This document shows, piece by piece, positions 26,474 through 39,600 of a DNA stretch of 64,000 nucleotides. The stretch comes from Paramecium octaurelia (Eukaryota > Ciliophora > Oligohymenophorea > Peniculida > Parameciidae), in assembly GCA_905182995.1 (NCBI GenBank), contig CAJJDP010000013.1, positions 248,001 to 312,000 of the forward strand. The letters are read 5' to 3'. The notes below the pieces were generated by a model that was not told where the DNA came from, made no database searches, and saw only the letters and a program-made list of their open reading frames with translations. The first letter of the stretch is position 1, and each line of letters starts with the position of its first letter. A program made the translations under genes and the position numbers.

Positions 26474-27536
26474 ATGAATCCATCAAAATTGAGTCATTCA
26501 GAATTGGGGAATTTTGATAAATATATAGAAGATCTATATAATGGTTAATTATTGAGTGAAAATGATATAAAGCTAGTGTGTTAAAAAGTGTTAATATTTG
26601 CATTATTAATCAGGCCAAAGAAATACTCGTTGATGAACCAAATATTGTAGCAGTAAGAGCACCTTTAACAATATGCGGCGATATACATGGTTAATTTCAT
26701 GATCTAATTGAATTGTTTCGTATCGGAGGCAGATTACCAGTATTTTTAAGAAAATTTAATAAGGAAACAAATTATCTCTTTCTTGGCGACTACGTAGACC
26801 GTGGTTCTTAAAGCGTCGAAACCTTTAGTCTTATACTTTGTCTAAAAATACGTTATAAAGACAGATTGACTGTTTTGAGAGGTTATTAGTTAAATTAATA
26901 TAGGCAATCATGAAAATAGAGAAATTAATAAGATTTATGGGTTTTATGATGAATGCTAAAGAAAGTATGGAAATGAAATAGTATGGAAGCACTTTACAGA
27001 TGTTTTTGGATATTTGCCATTGGTGGCTATAGTTGAGAACAGCGTAAATTCTTGTTTCTATAATTAGATATTCTGCACACATGGAGGCCTATCACCAGCA
27101 ATAGAGACAGTTGATTAGATCAAACAATTAAATAGAATTTAAGATATCCCTCATGATGGTGCAATTTGTGATTTATTATGGAGTGACCCTGAAGAAACCA
27201 AGATGGGATGGGGAGTATCTCCTAGAGGGGCAGGATGGACATGGGGTTAGGATATAACAGACAAATTTTTGCATCAAAATAAATTGAAATTGATTGCCAG
27301 AGCACATTAATTAGTAATGGAAGGATTTTAGCATGTTCATCAACGAAAAACAGTTACAATATTCTCAGCTCCAAATTATTGTTATAGATGTGGTAATCAG
27401 GCATGCATTGTAGAGGTTGATGATCAGCTAAAAATGAGTTTGTAAATTATTGAACTATAAAAGCTCATAATATGAACCTGCTCCAAGAGATAATGAACCT
27501 TAAACCACCAGAAGAGTACCAGAGTACTTTTTATGA
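26474..27536 (+). CDS. PP2A-type serine/threonine phosphatase catalytic subunit, divergent
   Basis: 314 aa with five introns (including 26588-26613, 26740-26763, 26882-26903, 27044-27067); the exon sum is exact. All metal-binding motifs are present: [25 protein letters not shown], and late HAHQ-like (ARAHQLVMEG) and [11 protein letters not shown] blocks. The C-terminus TRRVPEYFL matches the methylated and phosphorylated TRRTPDYFL tail of PP2A/PP4. The invariant Gln of HGQ is encoded by TAA at 26692-26694. Two changes from common PP2A are visible: GDYVDRG is followed by SQSVETF rather than YYSVETV, and GNHES is GNHEN. It is probably active, with altered substrate or inhibitor contacts. Confidence 0.9.
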
Positions 27537-27559
27537 TTTAACAATTAAATATATTTTAT

Positions 27560-27877
27560 TCAATTATTCACTGATGGTAGCATGTCATAAGTGAATCCTC
27601 CAATCCCTAGCACTATTAAAATAAACATTCCAGAATAGAACACCCCTGGTATTAGAAGCATAATTGCTAAAATAAAAATTGGATAAGTCTCGCCCAAACC
27701 TTTCTCCTGATATTGTATAATGCCTTATTCTGTAAATAATATTCCTGCACTCAAAAGAAAAAAAGATAAGACTATTGTTTTATAAGGTCTATTATATCTA
27801 ATTCGAAGTGGAGGAGGAGATTCAGATCTTACTACTCTTTTTTTGTTTAAAGGACGTGTTTCGCTATAATCCTTCAT
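27560..27877 (-). CDS. TMEM230-like two-helix membrane protein
   Basis: 105 aa from the internal ATG at 27877; an in-frame upstream ATG at 27919 would add 14 residues (KNNYYKSCLYKIK region). The soluble N-terminus contains RSESPPPLRIRYNRPYKT. It is followed by two transmembrane helices, IVLSFFLLSAGILF and IFILAIMLLIPGVFY, and a short tail GIGGFTYDMLPSVNN. The spacing and the proline/glycine pattern fit TMEM230, a protein of trans-Golgi and endosomal vesicle membranes. I prefer the shorter start because the upstream codons are AT-rich and atypical. It converges on the phosphatase gene, with 23 bp between stops. Confidence 0.7.
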
Positions 27878-28139
27878 TTTTATTTTATATAAACAACTTT
27901 TATAATAATTATTTTTCATCTAATTGTAAATTGAATAATGTTATTATCTAATTACTAATTGATAGAAACCTTAATTTTGATGTTATTAATGAATTTATCT
28001 TATATAAAAACAATCTTATATAATAAGCTCAATAAACCATCTAAAATAATAACTAAATTGACATCAGGTAAAATTACAAAACATCAAAATAGACTAATTC
28101 TATTATTAATATCTTTTTTAAATATAGATATTTAATTAC

Positions 28140-28802
28140 TCATAGCTTATAAAATTTAAATTCATATTCAGTTGTCTGATCACTAATTTTAAATGCGGGT
28201 TAGACTTCCTTTTCTAAGCAACATTAATTATACTCTATCGTAATTGAAAAATTTAATGTAAAGTCTTATTTCAAAGAGGATCTGATGATGATCTCTAAGA
28301 TGTAACTTAGCAATAACCCTCTCATGATTATATCAATAATAGTTTTACTGTATAACTTTTATCTATTAGTTGACCAATTAATGGTTAGAGTTTTTTCGAT
28401 CATCTTAATGTTTCCAGAAAATGTTTCGATTGATGATATACTTCTATTCAACTCCTTATTGATTTAAGCTTCAATCTCTTGATTTTATCCTATCAAACTA
28501 TAGCATGTCGTTTTGAGCAATTCTATAAAATGAGGAGACGATGTAGTTAACATTATCAATTCTGAATATGCTTATTCATCATTCATATTTCTTGCGAAGC
28601 CTTGTTGATAGAATAAAATCTAGTTTCTCAAGTTTTGTTTCTTGTCTTCAGTGAACATCTTCTATCCAGGAATCACTACATCAAAGAGCATTTATTTTAC
28701 GAAACAACAAACCAATTGCTTGTAATTTGTTACCAAGGGAGCTGTGGCCTTATTGATTGATAAATTGTCGATTGAAACTCTGCTTTCACTTTCGTTTTTC
28801 AT
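28140..28802 (-). CDS. Unrecognised 220-aa protein
   Basis: A single intronless frame from ATG 28802 to TGA 28140 (221 codons including the stop). The sequence is helical with conserved-looking patches (PLVTNYKQLVCCFVKQMLFD and FYQQGFARNMNDEQAYSELI) but no motif I can name. The upstream frame stays open beyond the chosen ATG, so the start is a choice based on the first ATG before the compact coding-like stretch. It is divergent from the C2-domain gene, with 183 bp between the ATGs. Confidence 0.5.
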
Positions 28803-28985
28803 TAATGTTAATAAAGACCATGTTTCGAATATTAATGTTGACAATTTAATAATTCCCTTTAATATTTTGAATTTGAAATGAACTAACAATAATATAATGA
28901 AATGTTTACAGCATTCTAAACAAACAAGATTTTGGTTGAACAATTCGATATTTACCTCAAGTAAAAAGTATTGTTATTGATTTTT

Positions 28986-30223
28986 ATGAAGTGTGGCCAT
29001 TTTTATGATGAGCATTTGTTTCAATAATTGATTGAGGTATCTTTAAACAATGGAGTAATAGATTTAGAGAGTTTTATTAATTAATACAATGAGACAGTCG
29101 ATACTTTACAATATCGTTCAGAAATATTGAATAATAAGATCAAGGAATTAAGAGTGTTGCATCAATAATTGAGTGATTAGTTAAATTCAGATGCACTTTA
29201 ACAGAACTCTTTAACCCTTTAAATTATGGATTGTCAAAACATTGAAATTAGAGATCCTAGTGTCTATTTGTAAATTTGTTGTGGAGCCAAAACACATAAA
29301 ACTAGAACGATGAAAGGGATCAGCCCATAATTTTAAGAGTAGTTTGAATTTCCCATAGACTCTTCTTGCTAAGATGTCATCATAACTCTTTTTGATAGTG
29401 TAAGAAATTGAATTGATTTTAGATGAGTGATAATATGATTGGGTATACTCAATTTTTGATTTCTGAACTGAGAGAATAAAAACTAAAAGACATTAGTGTG
29501 AACTTGCAAAGACAGGATAATATGAAAATCAAAACTAAATTGCATGTGATCTTGAAATTTAATCATTCAAAAGTAAGTTCCCTCTAATTTAGGAAAGCCT
29601 CTACAAATAAGAGTAATAAAAATTAAACCATGAGATAAATCAGAATAACATGGAGATTAAAGAAACTTAACAGGCCTTAAATTGTCTAGCTAAGGTTTTT
29701 AGTGGTGGATGTATCAAAATCAGATAGCTACCTCCTGTTTTGGAGATAAAAGAATTTGAATTAAAATGTTTAGATGCTTTGAATTAGGCATCATAAGATA
29801 GAATACAAGATTGGGTGCCTTTATTTTATAAATTAACTGGATTAGTGGTTGCATTATCCGTTTTGATTAGTTTGTATAGATGCCAATTTATGGAAGTATT
29901 AAATATTTTATCAATTTTTTAGTTAACTTTGTTAGCGTTTATGATGTAACTATTAATTCTGAGAGATATTAACTAAAAATGGATGAGAGTCTTCACATAT
30001 CTCTTTGCTGTCTTGTTTCTTTATGATCTACTGTGGATATACATATGCGGAGGAGTAATTATTTTAATAATTTTAGAGTTAAGGTATAACCAAAGGAGAA
30101 CAACACATTAATAAATTTGTCACCGCACTAAGTTATGTTGAACTCTTGGCTAAAATTCCATTTACTATAGTTTTGTGGAAACATTCAGTAGAGTTTGAAT
30201 AATTTTTATCATATTTTATATGA
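28986..30223 (+). CDS. C2-like domain protein with C-terminal membrane helices
   Basis: 390 aa with three introns of 20-23 nt; the exon sum is exact. Residues about 1-75 form coiled coil. Residues about 75-190 resemble a C2 beta-sandwich: LTLQIMDCQNIEIRDPSVYL, then GISPQFQEQFEFPI and DVIITLFDS, though the Ca2+-binding aspartates are only partly conserved. The C-terminal third has four hydrophobic helices (such as LTGLVVALSVLISLY and VFTYLFAVLFLYDLLWIYI). A membrane-anchored lipid- or vesicle-binding protein is plausible but unnamed. Its TGA at 30221-30223 directly abuts the opposite-strand stop of the EF-hand gene. Confidence 0.65.
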
Positions 30224-30825
30224 TCATAAATTCTTCTTAAAAAATTCCTTAAACTCCTATAATGACATTTAATCATGTAGCACTCCACAAAACTTTAACA
30301 CATCTAAACGTAGCATTATTATTACTTTGAATTTCTTCCTCACTTGTATTATCCTTAAATTTTTAAAATACTTTCCTTATTTTCTTTGAATCAATGTGGC
30401 CGGATTTATCATAATCAAAAATGGCAAATGCACTCTCTAATAGTTCGTCATGTTAATCCTTATTTGACATACATTCATTAAAAAGTTCAGAAAAATCTGA
30501 AAATTGCATAGTGGTCTTATTATTTGGGAAATATCTACGCGTGAATAATATGATACTTGAGTTCGGTTACGGATACATAAGTTGGGGATTTGGGAGAACT
30601 ATCTTTTTAACCATCTTCTAAGGTGTCATTCGAATTTCCTTTTTTGGCCAATCTTCTCCCTGGTTAAAATGGCACATTGATTGTTTAGGAATCCATATTT
30701 ATAGTTTCTAAATCTTTTATCAATTAATTTATTTGGGCTATATTTATATCTTCTCCTCCATCTTAAGAAAACAACTAAAAAATCTATCTTAGTTCCTATT
30801 AGTTTGTTTATTATTATTATTACAT
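30224..30825 (-). CDS. EF-hand calcium-binding protein
   Basis: 185 aa with two 22-nt introns; the exon sum is exact. The start MQQQQQ is written almost entirely as TAA. A degenerate first EF hand (ELRQIFQLFSQDGGEDINIA) precedes a linker and a good EF loop FDYDKSGHIDSKKIRKVF (positions X, Y, Z, -X and -Z filled by D, D, S, H/D and K-flanked acidic residues). It is followed by a calmodulin-like fourth hand remnant ending LQEFKEFFKKNL. The layout is calmodulin- or centrin-like with at least one functional-looking loop. The stop codon is immediately adjacent to the convergent C2 gene stop. Confidence 0.75.
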
Positions 30826-31045
30826 TCTATTTAAAATTAATATTGTATAATCAAAATAAATATATAATGATTTTAGATTATCCAATTTGTATTACTGAAA
30901 TCGTTGTTACTACATTCTATATTGAAAAATATTAAAAAGTAGATATTAAAAAACAAGATTATTTTGTAATGAATTGAGAAATGATTAATTTGGCTAAGAT
31001 TATATCTTTAATATAATAGCTATCTATAAACATAAACTTATTATA

Positions 31046-32033
31046 TCATTAAGGTTTCGTAGGCTATATAAAATATAAAGTTTTTTTATACTTTTTTATA
31101 TGTAGGTTATTTCTTTAATTATCCTATTTCTTGATTTTGTCGAGTTAGTCCTGCTTTTGAGAAACCATTGTTTCCAGAATTGGTTGGAGTGCTTACATAA
31201 GTAGATTCAATTTGTTAGACTTGCTATTATTATTATTATTTTTCATTCTCTTAAATATTTAACGGTTACTATTACTATTATTGTTACTATTATTATAATT
31301 ATTATTGTTATGTTGATAATGTTTCCTGTAAAGCAATAATTTGATCAGCATGTTCATTAATATTTTTTTAAATTGCTTAAGTAAAATCAGTCATTTTTTC
31401 ATTTAAATTAATAATTTCTTTAGTTTATTCTTATTTTACAAGACTAATTTAAGTTTGAAAGTGTTAGGATAAATCGTCAAGTTATTCTAGTTTGGATGAA
31501 GTTTAAGAATATATTTATATTTATTCCGTAATTTTGCCTTCAAAAAACTTTTTAAGCTATTCGAATTAAGTTTGAAGCTAATAATGATTAATTATTGTAC
31601 ATCTGAGAATTATATTTGAATATTCCTTTGCTCTTATACTAGATTTTAAATTGAGAGATTGCAATTTTATTCTAGCTCCTTTAAGTTATTAAACAGCTAG
31701 TTGGTTTGATTTTCTTTTTCAACAGCCAAGTTATTTGTGTTTTCCTTATTTCCAATTAACTTAGCATTGAACTGAAATTATATTATTAATTTACTTATTC
31801 TGCAATTTCTAATTGTGAGTCATCAGAACTAACTTTTCCAAAATTATTAAATTAACACTATGACTCTTCATCATGTCCTTGTTCTATTGTATCTAAATTA
31901 AACAATTCATATAATTACTTAGAGCCTGATAATGGTGAGATGTGTTTTTAATGGTTTATTGTTATTTCAACTTCCTAAATAATTTATCATAATCTATGAG
32001 TACTTGATAACTACTGTCTAATAAACAATCCAT
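31046..32033 (-). CDS. Coiled-coil Q-rich protein, unrecognised
   Basis: 294 aa with four introns of 23-29 nt; the exon sum is divisible by three. A short N-terminal region is followed by extended coiled coil (for example EQLDDLSQHFQTQISLVKQE) and a polyQ stretch at about 31255-31320. The C-terminus is basic and ends QPTYKKPTKPQ. The frame beyond the last 28-nt intron would otherwise stay open into the neighbouring EF-hand gene, so the last intron determines the end. The family is unknown. Confidence 0.5.
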
Positions 32034-32453
32034 ATAAAGTTGACGATTTGAAATATTAACAAGAATGATTCAAAATTTGTTAATTGATCCATTATTTCTG
32101 TAATATAATTATAATAGTAGCATTTAATATTTCATTATTTTAATCAAATTCTCAATTCTATTATTTAAAATGAAGCACTTTTCTTGTATCTTGGATTCTT
32201 CTTATTTGAACATTAAAAAAACAAAAAAGTAATGATAAGTTTATTGCATTTAATTGGAAAAGGAAGAAAATTTATCTTTAATTTAAGTAGAACATTTATA
32301 ACAAATTTGTATTGATAAAACTATTTTATAGAATCGAAAAGTGAATGATTTGATATAAAAACGACATTAATTATAAAATTTATAGAAATGATATGTAATG
32401 AATTTAAGATCATAATAAATTTAATTTGCTGCTGAAAGCATCTCACTTTGGAT
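32034..32453. other. Intergenic, AT-rich
   Basis: A spacer between two divergently transcribed genes. No coding frame, RNA gene or repeat is recognisable. Both promoters presumably lie here. Confidence 0.5.
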
Positions 32454-32876
32454 ATGAAGGTCATTGAGGAAATAAAATATTAAGTTGAATTGGAAATGAA
32501 GAAAAAATTTGGAAAGTGTATCGAAAAACGATATGCAAAAATAACTGAAGACCTAAAATAAGAATGTATTCAAAATGTAATATAGAAAGGCAAAACAATA
32601 CGAGAAGTATATTAATTTTAATTAAAATAGGTATCACAATAATTATCAATGAATTATTCTTCCGCCAAATCTATCTTAGCTAATTATAGAAAATCTTAGA
32701 ATGGAATAAAAGTAAAATTTCACTTGGAACCAAGATAAGTGAAAGTCAACGATAAATATGATTGGAAAAAATTTAAAATTTAAACATATTGTGAAGACAG
32801 ATAAATTAATGAATATACTATGGATACATTTGCTTAGAAAATAAAACTAACCTCCATAAATAATGCTTTAAACTGA
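32454..32876 (+). CDS. Unrecognised small basic protein
   Basis: 140 aa in one intronless frame (141 codons with TGA). It is Lys/Gln-rich and helical (MKVIEEIKYQVELEMKKKFG), with an HTH-like central part (SMNYSSAKSILANYRKSQNG) and a mixed C-terminus. No named domain is visible. The coding call rests on ATG-to-TGA length and on codon use similar to neighbours, with CAA/TAA/TAG all used for Gln. Confidence 0.45.
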
Positions 32877-33078
32877 TATTTATTTAGTATTATTTCAGAT
32901 TAAAACTATACTAATAAACATTATTTTCATAAGTGTCTTCTCCAACTAATTAGATTCTCAATTTTAATAAAAGTATCCTTTGAAATATCTATTTTAATGA
33001 TGAACATATAATTATTATTTAAAAATTATTCTATAAAAGAATTTAATCATTATAGATATAATGATATATAAACAAATA

Positions 33079-36000
33079 TCACTTATTTTTTTATTACTTT
33101 TGCTTGAGCCATTCGTCATACTATTCCCTAGCATCCTTTATATTTTTTGTCATTTACTCCTATTCTTATTGATTCAATTAAGAGAATAAGGCAGCGTACA
33201 ATTACTAATTATTTTATTGCAAAGTCAAGACTAATTTCTCCATTAATAAAATGGCGTCATAATCTTCCAAAGGACTATCATAAAGCTCAACATATTCATC
33301 ATCACCTTCATCATAGTCCTCATCATCTTCATCATCATCCTATTCTAAATCCTAGATTTTTTCAATAGTTTTTTTAAGATCTTCTTCTTCTGCTTGATCT
33401 TCTTGATCACAAGATTCCTCTTCTTCTCTCAAATCCAATATTTTAGTTGATAATCTCACAAATAGCTTTCCAATTTCTGATGATGTCTATAATAAATAAT
33501 TTGGTATTTATGGTAGGGAATATAATTAACAGAGAGCAAAGATCAATCTATTGATGTCCCATTCATATTTATAGAATTTTTCCATTGAGAGCATAGTTTA
33601 TAAGATTTGATCTGTCAATCCTTTGCTATTTAAATAATTAACTGCAAGATTAGGATTATACCAGATACACATGCATAAGACTCCGATATTGACAATTTTG
33701 AATCTATTTGTTTTCTTATCTTTCTAATAAATAATATATAGACATAATTACTTATAAATTAAGTAGAGTAAAGTCTATGATTTAAGGAATCAGATTATCT
33801 ACTTGACCAGGATAATTTTCGATTAAGGCTATTAGAATAGTGGTAACTTGGTTTTATTCTGTTTCATCATTTCCATTGTCTGCTATAGCATAGATTTTTT
33901 ATATGAATCTAAAGACCAAAGAAATGAATGAGTTGCCAAAGAAATCATTTTAAGTCAAAAATGTGGCTCCTCCCTTTTGAATGTAGTTTCTGAAGGATCC
34001 TAACATTTAGGAAACAAATTCACTTCCCCAATCTTTTTTGCATCCCTCTAGCAACACATATTATTCCTCTGATAACCCTTAGATGCTATAAACATTGGTT
34101 TCCTAAGGGATTCCCAATATGATGTAACATAAGACTGGGTAATAGAACCATAACCCTGGAGTCAATTGTTTTCTTTTATAAAGCATTATATTCAAGATCT
34201 CTAATGCCTCATTTATGAAGTCACATCCAGTTTCTGTTAAAGCAAAGTTAATAATTGGAAAGATCACTGATTCCAATTATGTATAAGACTCTTATTGGAG
34301 TGGAGCATTCAAGATTCTTTTGATTGCCTCTAAACATCCAGATGCAGCCAACTCAGCTTCACCGTCATCATCAGAATCACCATCTCCTTAATTCTATTTT
34401 TTGCAATACTTTTAGAAAATAGTAGCAATATGGGCAGATAATTAATGAGCATAAGGAGTGATTTCATTTGTAAAATTCTTAACTATTTCTTCTAATGATC
34501 TTACAATCTTTTCATTATCAATCAATTCCATCAATTTAATGTATATTTCCAACACTTGACTCAATTATGGCCTTATCAGATCTTAAGCTTCTTTATGTGA
34601 AAGAATTGAACTAAATGCTATAGCTGCAGCCACTCTGACTGGTAATTCTTTATCTAAGATACATTTCGATATTCCTTGAACTGCCAATTATATATTTTGT
34701 TTATTTTTGAATTCAATGGAGCCATACTCATTAAATACATGACAGGCTCTAGCCCTCAAAAATCCAACTGGATTTTAGAACTCTTAGAGAATAAACTTCT
34801 CTAAGATTTATTCTAAACCACCTTAAATTGAATTTATTTTTGATATTTAATGAACCAAACTTTCAATACCCCATAATAATGCTTCCTTTTTGAGAAGATC
34901 TAAAGGTTGATTTGTTAATGGATCAACATTAGTGCTGAACGCAGTTTAACAATAATTAAGAAAAGAAATCAACATCAAATTTCCATTGACATCTTTTTAT
35001 AGACATACTTCCTAAAGAATATCATTGGCAGGATTCTTGATATTGTAAGTTGAAAGCGAGAAATCATCTAGTCTTTTGATATATTCTTCAGGGTCACTTT
35101 TCCATAATTAATCATCTCTTGGAGTCAATTGCATTTTTGGAATAGCAACATGATATATAAGTTTATCATAATGAGGTTTGAGCAATTCTTTAGTATTGTC
35201 TAGTTTTAAGGAATAGAATAAATATTTGAGTGCAAATAGGCATGTTCTAGGTCCTTAGAATTAGGTGTTGTCAGTCAAAATCTTATAAAATATTTCCATA
35301 AATCCAATTGCATAAGTTGATTTGATGTGTTCTGCAAACTCAGCCATATTTGATTCAACCATTTTTTTATTGGCAAATTTCTAAATGAATCTCAATATGA
35401 TTCTGCTTGCCCATTTCTTATTTGTCCATATATAGGTTTTTTCTCTTCTTGTTTCTTCCTCAGAATCTTAAGTTAAAGTTGATAGCTCTGGAGGGGGAGG
35501 TGCTTATATAATTGTCTTAAAATAAAGCATCCATTTGGCTACAACATTGTAATCTCTCATATATATTGGCATCACCAAATGAGTAGCATGATGGAATATC
35601 TTCAAAATCACTTTTACTAATTATCCACTTTGTTCATTGTAGCCTTCTAAGAATTTTTGGATTAGAGTTTCTAAAATAGGGAATGTTGAAGCAACTATTG
35701 GTTCCAATGGTTTACGATCATTTTCCAATAAAAATTAATGCACTTCGCAACAACGTCTTAATGTAAGCAATGCACTCCATAGGTCTTCGTATGAAGTAAA
35801 GTTTTATAATTTAATTACTAATTATTGCACTAATTATGGCCAATCATGGGGAAAATCTATAGCTACTAATTTGTAAATCAAATCTTCATACTATGATCTT
35901 AATTTCTTGACTTGGATACACCTACACTAAATTATTAAATAACCTTGCCAAAGCATCAATAATAGTTGCTTTAATCATGTTTTTTTCTTCTCCACTTATA

Positions 36001-36274
36001 ATATAATGGCCTGGTTCTTTCTTATCAGCCCAATGCTTTTCTAAAAATGTTTTCAAGTTAACAACAGCACTTTGTCGTAATAATTCTGGTTATGTTTAAT
36101 CATCCACTATCCTTAATAATGAAATGGCATATCTAAAAATTTGGAGGATTTTAATTACAATGGTTGTAAAGACGCTTATTTCAATAGAGCTTCTCCATTG
36201 TTGACACTCTCTTACGAGGTACCATAAGTTAATTATAAAGCATTTATAAGATATCCTAAATCCTAAGTTTGCAT
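33079..36274 (-). CDS. Importin-7/8-type importin-beta family receptor
   Basis: 1,039 aa with three introns (26, 22 and 28 nt); the exon sum is exact. The start MQTQDLGYLINALQLTYGTS continues into NNGEALLKQASLQP and QPELLRQSAVVNLKTFLEKH, the importin-beta N-terminal HEAT repeat that binds Ran. VAIDFPHDWPQLV is a signature of importin-7/8 and CSE1. HEAT repeats continue through LYSLKLDNTKELL and NPVGFLRARACHVFNEYGS. The C-terminus has the acidic tail DLEQDDDEDDEDYDEGDDE followed by YVELYDSPLEDYDAI, as in importin-7. The family carries ribosomal proteins, histones and SMAD-type cargo into the nucleus. Confidence 0.88.
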
Positions 36275-36625
36275 TCACGAACTAATTTTTTAATTTATTT
36301 TAAAATTTTCCAACCCAATTCGCGCTAAAAATAACTAGAATATTTTTATCCAGATAATATTTTTACTTTACATAAATTATCTAATTAAAAAAAATTTCAT
36401 TTGATGACATATAATCTTTATTAGATTTAATTTGTAAATATGTTAGTTCTCAGCATCCTAAGAAATACTAATATTTACTGACTGTTATGATATTTGAGAT
36501 CATAACTATCTATCAAGTTCTAATTAATTTATTAAAAAGTCCAACATTGCTAGCATGTACGAAATAATCAGAAGAAGAATTGAAGAAATGTTTAATTAAA
36601 TATTTTTAATATTTTATTTATAATT
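36275..36625. other. Intergenic with a perfect 8-bp inverted repeat
   Basis: A spacer between the divergent importin-7-like and NEMF genes. At 36484-36506 the arms GTTATGAT and ATCATAAC flank a 7-nt loop. A short ATG ORF near 36556 is too short to call. No other structure is seen. Confidence 0.4.
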
Positions 36626-39600
36626 ATGATGAAAAACAAAATAAGACTCACGGCTCTCGATATTATGGCGCTTGTGACAGAACTAAAGTAAAAGTTGATA
36701 GGCACAAGGTAAGTTTTTGATTCATAAAAAGACTATCAAATATTTATAATATTGATGCAAAGACATATGTTTTCAAATTCTCACTTCAGGAATCAAAGTC
36801 TTATTTGGTTATAGAAAACGGATTGAGATTTAATCTTTCTGATACTATAGAGAAAAATAAAGTGCCTTCAGGATTTACTATGAAATTTAGAAAGTTTTTA
36901 AGGAGTAGAAGATTAGAAAGCATTGAATAAATAGGAGTCGAAAGAGTCGTTGTATTTACTTTTGGGAGAGAAGATCACACTTATTATTTGATATTAGAAT
37001 TGTACTCTTAAGGAAATATTATACTAGCTGATAAAGATTATAGAATTATTTAATTGACAAGACAACACGAATTTTCAGAAAATGTGAAGTATTGAATATT
37101 AAAATTATAAGGGTTGCTCCTAATGAGATTTATCCCTTTGAATATACAGCAACAAATTATCTTGAGAAATTCGATACATCTCTGGAAAGGATTCAAAAAG
37201 TGGTAAGTGAAAAGCCAGGATAAAAACTTAAGGAAGTTTTATTTAAGTTGGTGCCTTGTTTACATTAAGCCTTAACAGATGATATAATATAATAGCTGCA
37301 AATGAATTAGAATGAAAAGATTGTGAATTAGTTTGAAAATGTAAAGAAAGTAGTGGATTATGCAATGGAATATATAAATAAATATCGCGCTCAAACTTAA
37401 TATAAAGGGTATTTATGCGCGAAAGAAGCCCCTAAAGATGCAGAATAGAAACCAAAATTCTTTGATTTTGCTGCTGATTAACCTGCTTATTATTAGGGAA
37501 AATATGTTGTTGAAACACCTACTTTTAATGAAGCAGTACATCAATACTTTTTAGTGGTTGATAGATAGGAAGAAAATAAGCAGACTATTGAGGATATAGC
37601 TTGGAAGAAATTTGAAAATATCAAATAGGATCAGATGAGTAGAATTCAGAAATTGCAGGCAGAACAGGATGAATATATCATGAAGGCAGGTCTTATTTAA
37701 GAAAATATTAATGATGTCTAAGCGATTATAGACATCATTCAGAAGATGATAGAGAATGGCATTCCTTGGGACAAAATACAAAGAATGATCAACGATAGCA
37801 AAAAAGAAGGCAACCCACTTTCAAATATGATAGGAGGAATGAATTTGGTATAAATATTCATTTATTTTATTAGAAATAAAACAAAGTGATAATATTGTTA
37901 GGTAATAAGGAGGATGAGTATTCAGATTTAATTCAAATAGAAATCGATATAACTTAATCTGCTTATCAAAATGCCAGAAAGTACTATGAAAGCAAGAAGA
38001 AAAATAGAGATAAAGAGATAAAAACAAAAGAGGCTGTAGAATAAGCATTGAAATAGGCTGAGAAAACAGCTTTGAAGGAAATCGAAAGAGAGAAAAATAA
38101 GATATAGAAGGTGTAAAATTAAAGAAAAAAGTATTGGTTTGAAAAGTTCTTTTGGTTTATTTCATCTGATGGATATTTAGTAATAAGTGGTAAGGATGTA
38201 CAGTAGAATGAAATGATAGTTAAGAGATACATGAATAAAGATGATATTTATATGCATGCTGATATTTATGGATCAGCTTCGACAATAGTAAAGAATCCTA
38301 GTGAAGGTCCTATACCTGAGGCAACAATAATGTAAGCTGCTACGGCAACAATCTGCAGATCGAAATCTTGGGATGCTAAAATAGTTGTATCAGCTTGGTG
38401 GGTTCATGCATCTTAAGTTAGTAAAAGTGCACCTACAGGTATGAATATACCAGCTGGTTCATTTATGATTTATGGAAAAAAGAATTTCATTTATCCTCCT
38501 AGATTAGAAATGGGTTGTACAATTTTATATCAGTTGGATTAGGATAGTATTAAAAGACATGAAGAGGAAAGAAAGAAGAAATTAAGAGAGGAACAATCTT
38601 AGGTTGATGAATCTGAATAAAATGAAAGTGAAATTACTGAAAAAAATATACTTGATTCTGACAATGATGAAAATGAGGACAATAACGAAGATGATAATAA
38701 AGTAGATTTAATTGATCTAGAAAAAACTAATTCTGTTTAAACCATTTAGCAAGGAGATAAGGAATATACTATTGTTGAAGTGAATCCTAATGCAAGAATG
38801 ATCTAATAAAGAAATGATAAAAAATAGAAAGAAAAAGAACAATAGCAAAAATAATAAACATAATAATAATAATAGAAATAGCAACCTAAATAACAATAGT
38901 AATAATAATAATAATAATAATAAAACAAATAATAATAGGCACCTAAATAATAATAATAACAAAAATAAAATGTTAAAGAAGCTGAAAATGATAGTTCTGA
39001 CGATGATAATAAAAAAAATCAAAAAAATCCTAAAACTTAATAAGTAAGAGGCAAAAAAAACAAAATGAAAAAAGTAAAAGAAAAATATGCTGATTAATCT
39101 GATGAAGAAAGAGAATTAAGATAAAAGTTAATGGGAGCAACATATATGAAAAATGAAGTAAAACCAGACAAAAAAAAGAAAGATAAAGATTAAAATGAAT
39201 CTGCAAAATAAGATAAAGAATAAACATAAAAATAGGAAGGATAGTAAAAAGATAAGGAATATTATAAAAAATAATAATTAAAATAGGAGTCTATTACGGT
39301 TAAGTTGCTTAAATAATAGGGTATAGAAGTTACAAAGGATGAAACTAATCCAGATCAATAAACTTAAGAAACAATACAATAAAAAGAACAACAATAAGAA
39401 CAACAACAATAAGAGGAATAATAATAATAACAACAACAAAAACAACAATAACAAGAGGTTTTATAATAAAAAGAACCAGAAAATGCAGAGAATAAATAAG
39501 AAGAAATAGATAGTGATGATGAAAAATAAGAAAAATAGCTTGAATAAGAGGATGAGAATATTGAGTATACTGAAATGTAGAAACTCGTCTCTTATCTATA

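Noticed and set aside
30841-31045. Possible fusion of the coiled-coil gene to the EF-hand gene through an open frame
   Set aside because: A 28-nt intron near the end gives a clear stop at 31046 with an exact exon sum; the open frame reflects rare TGA in AT-rich DNA.
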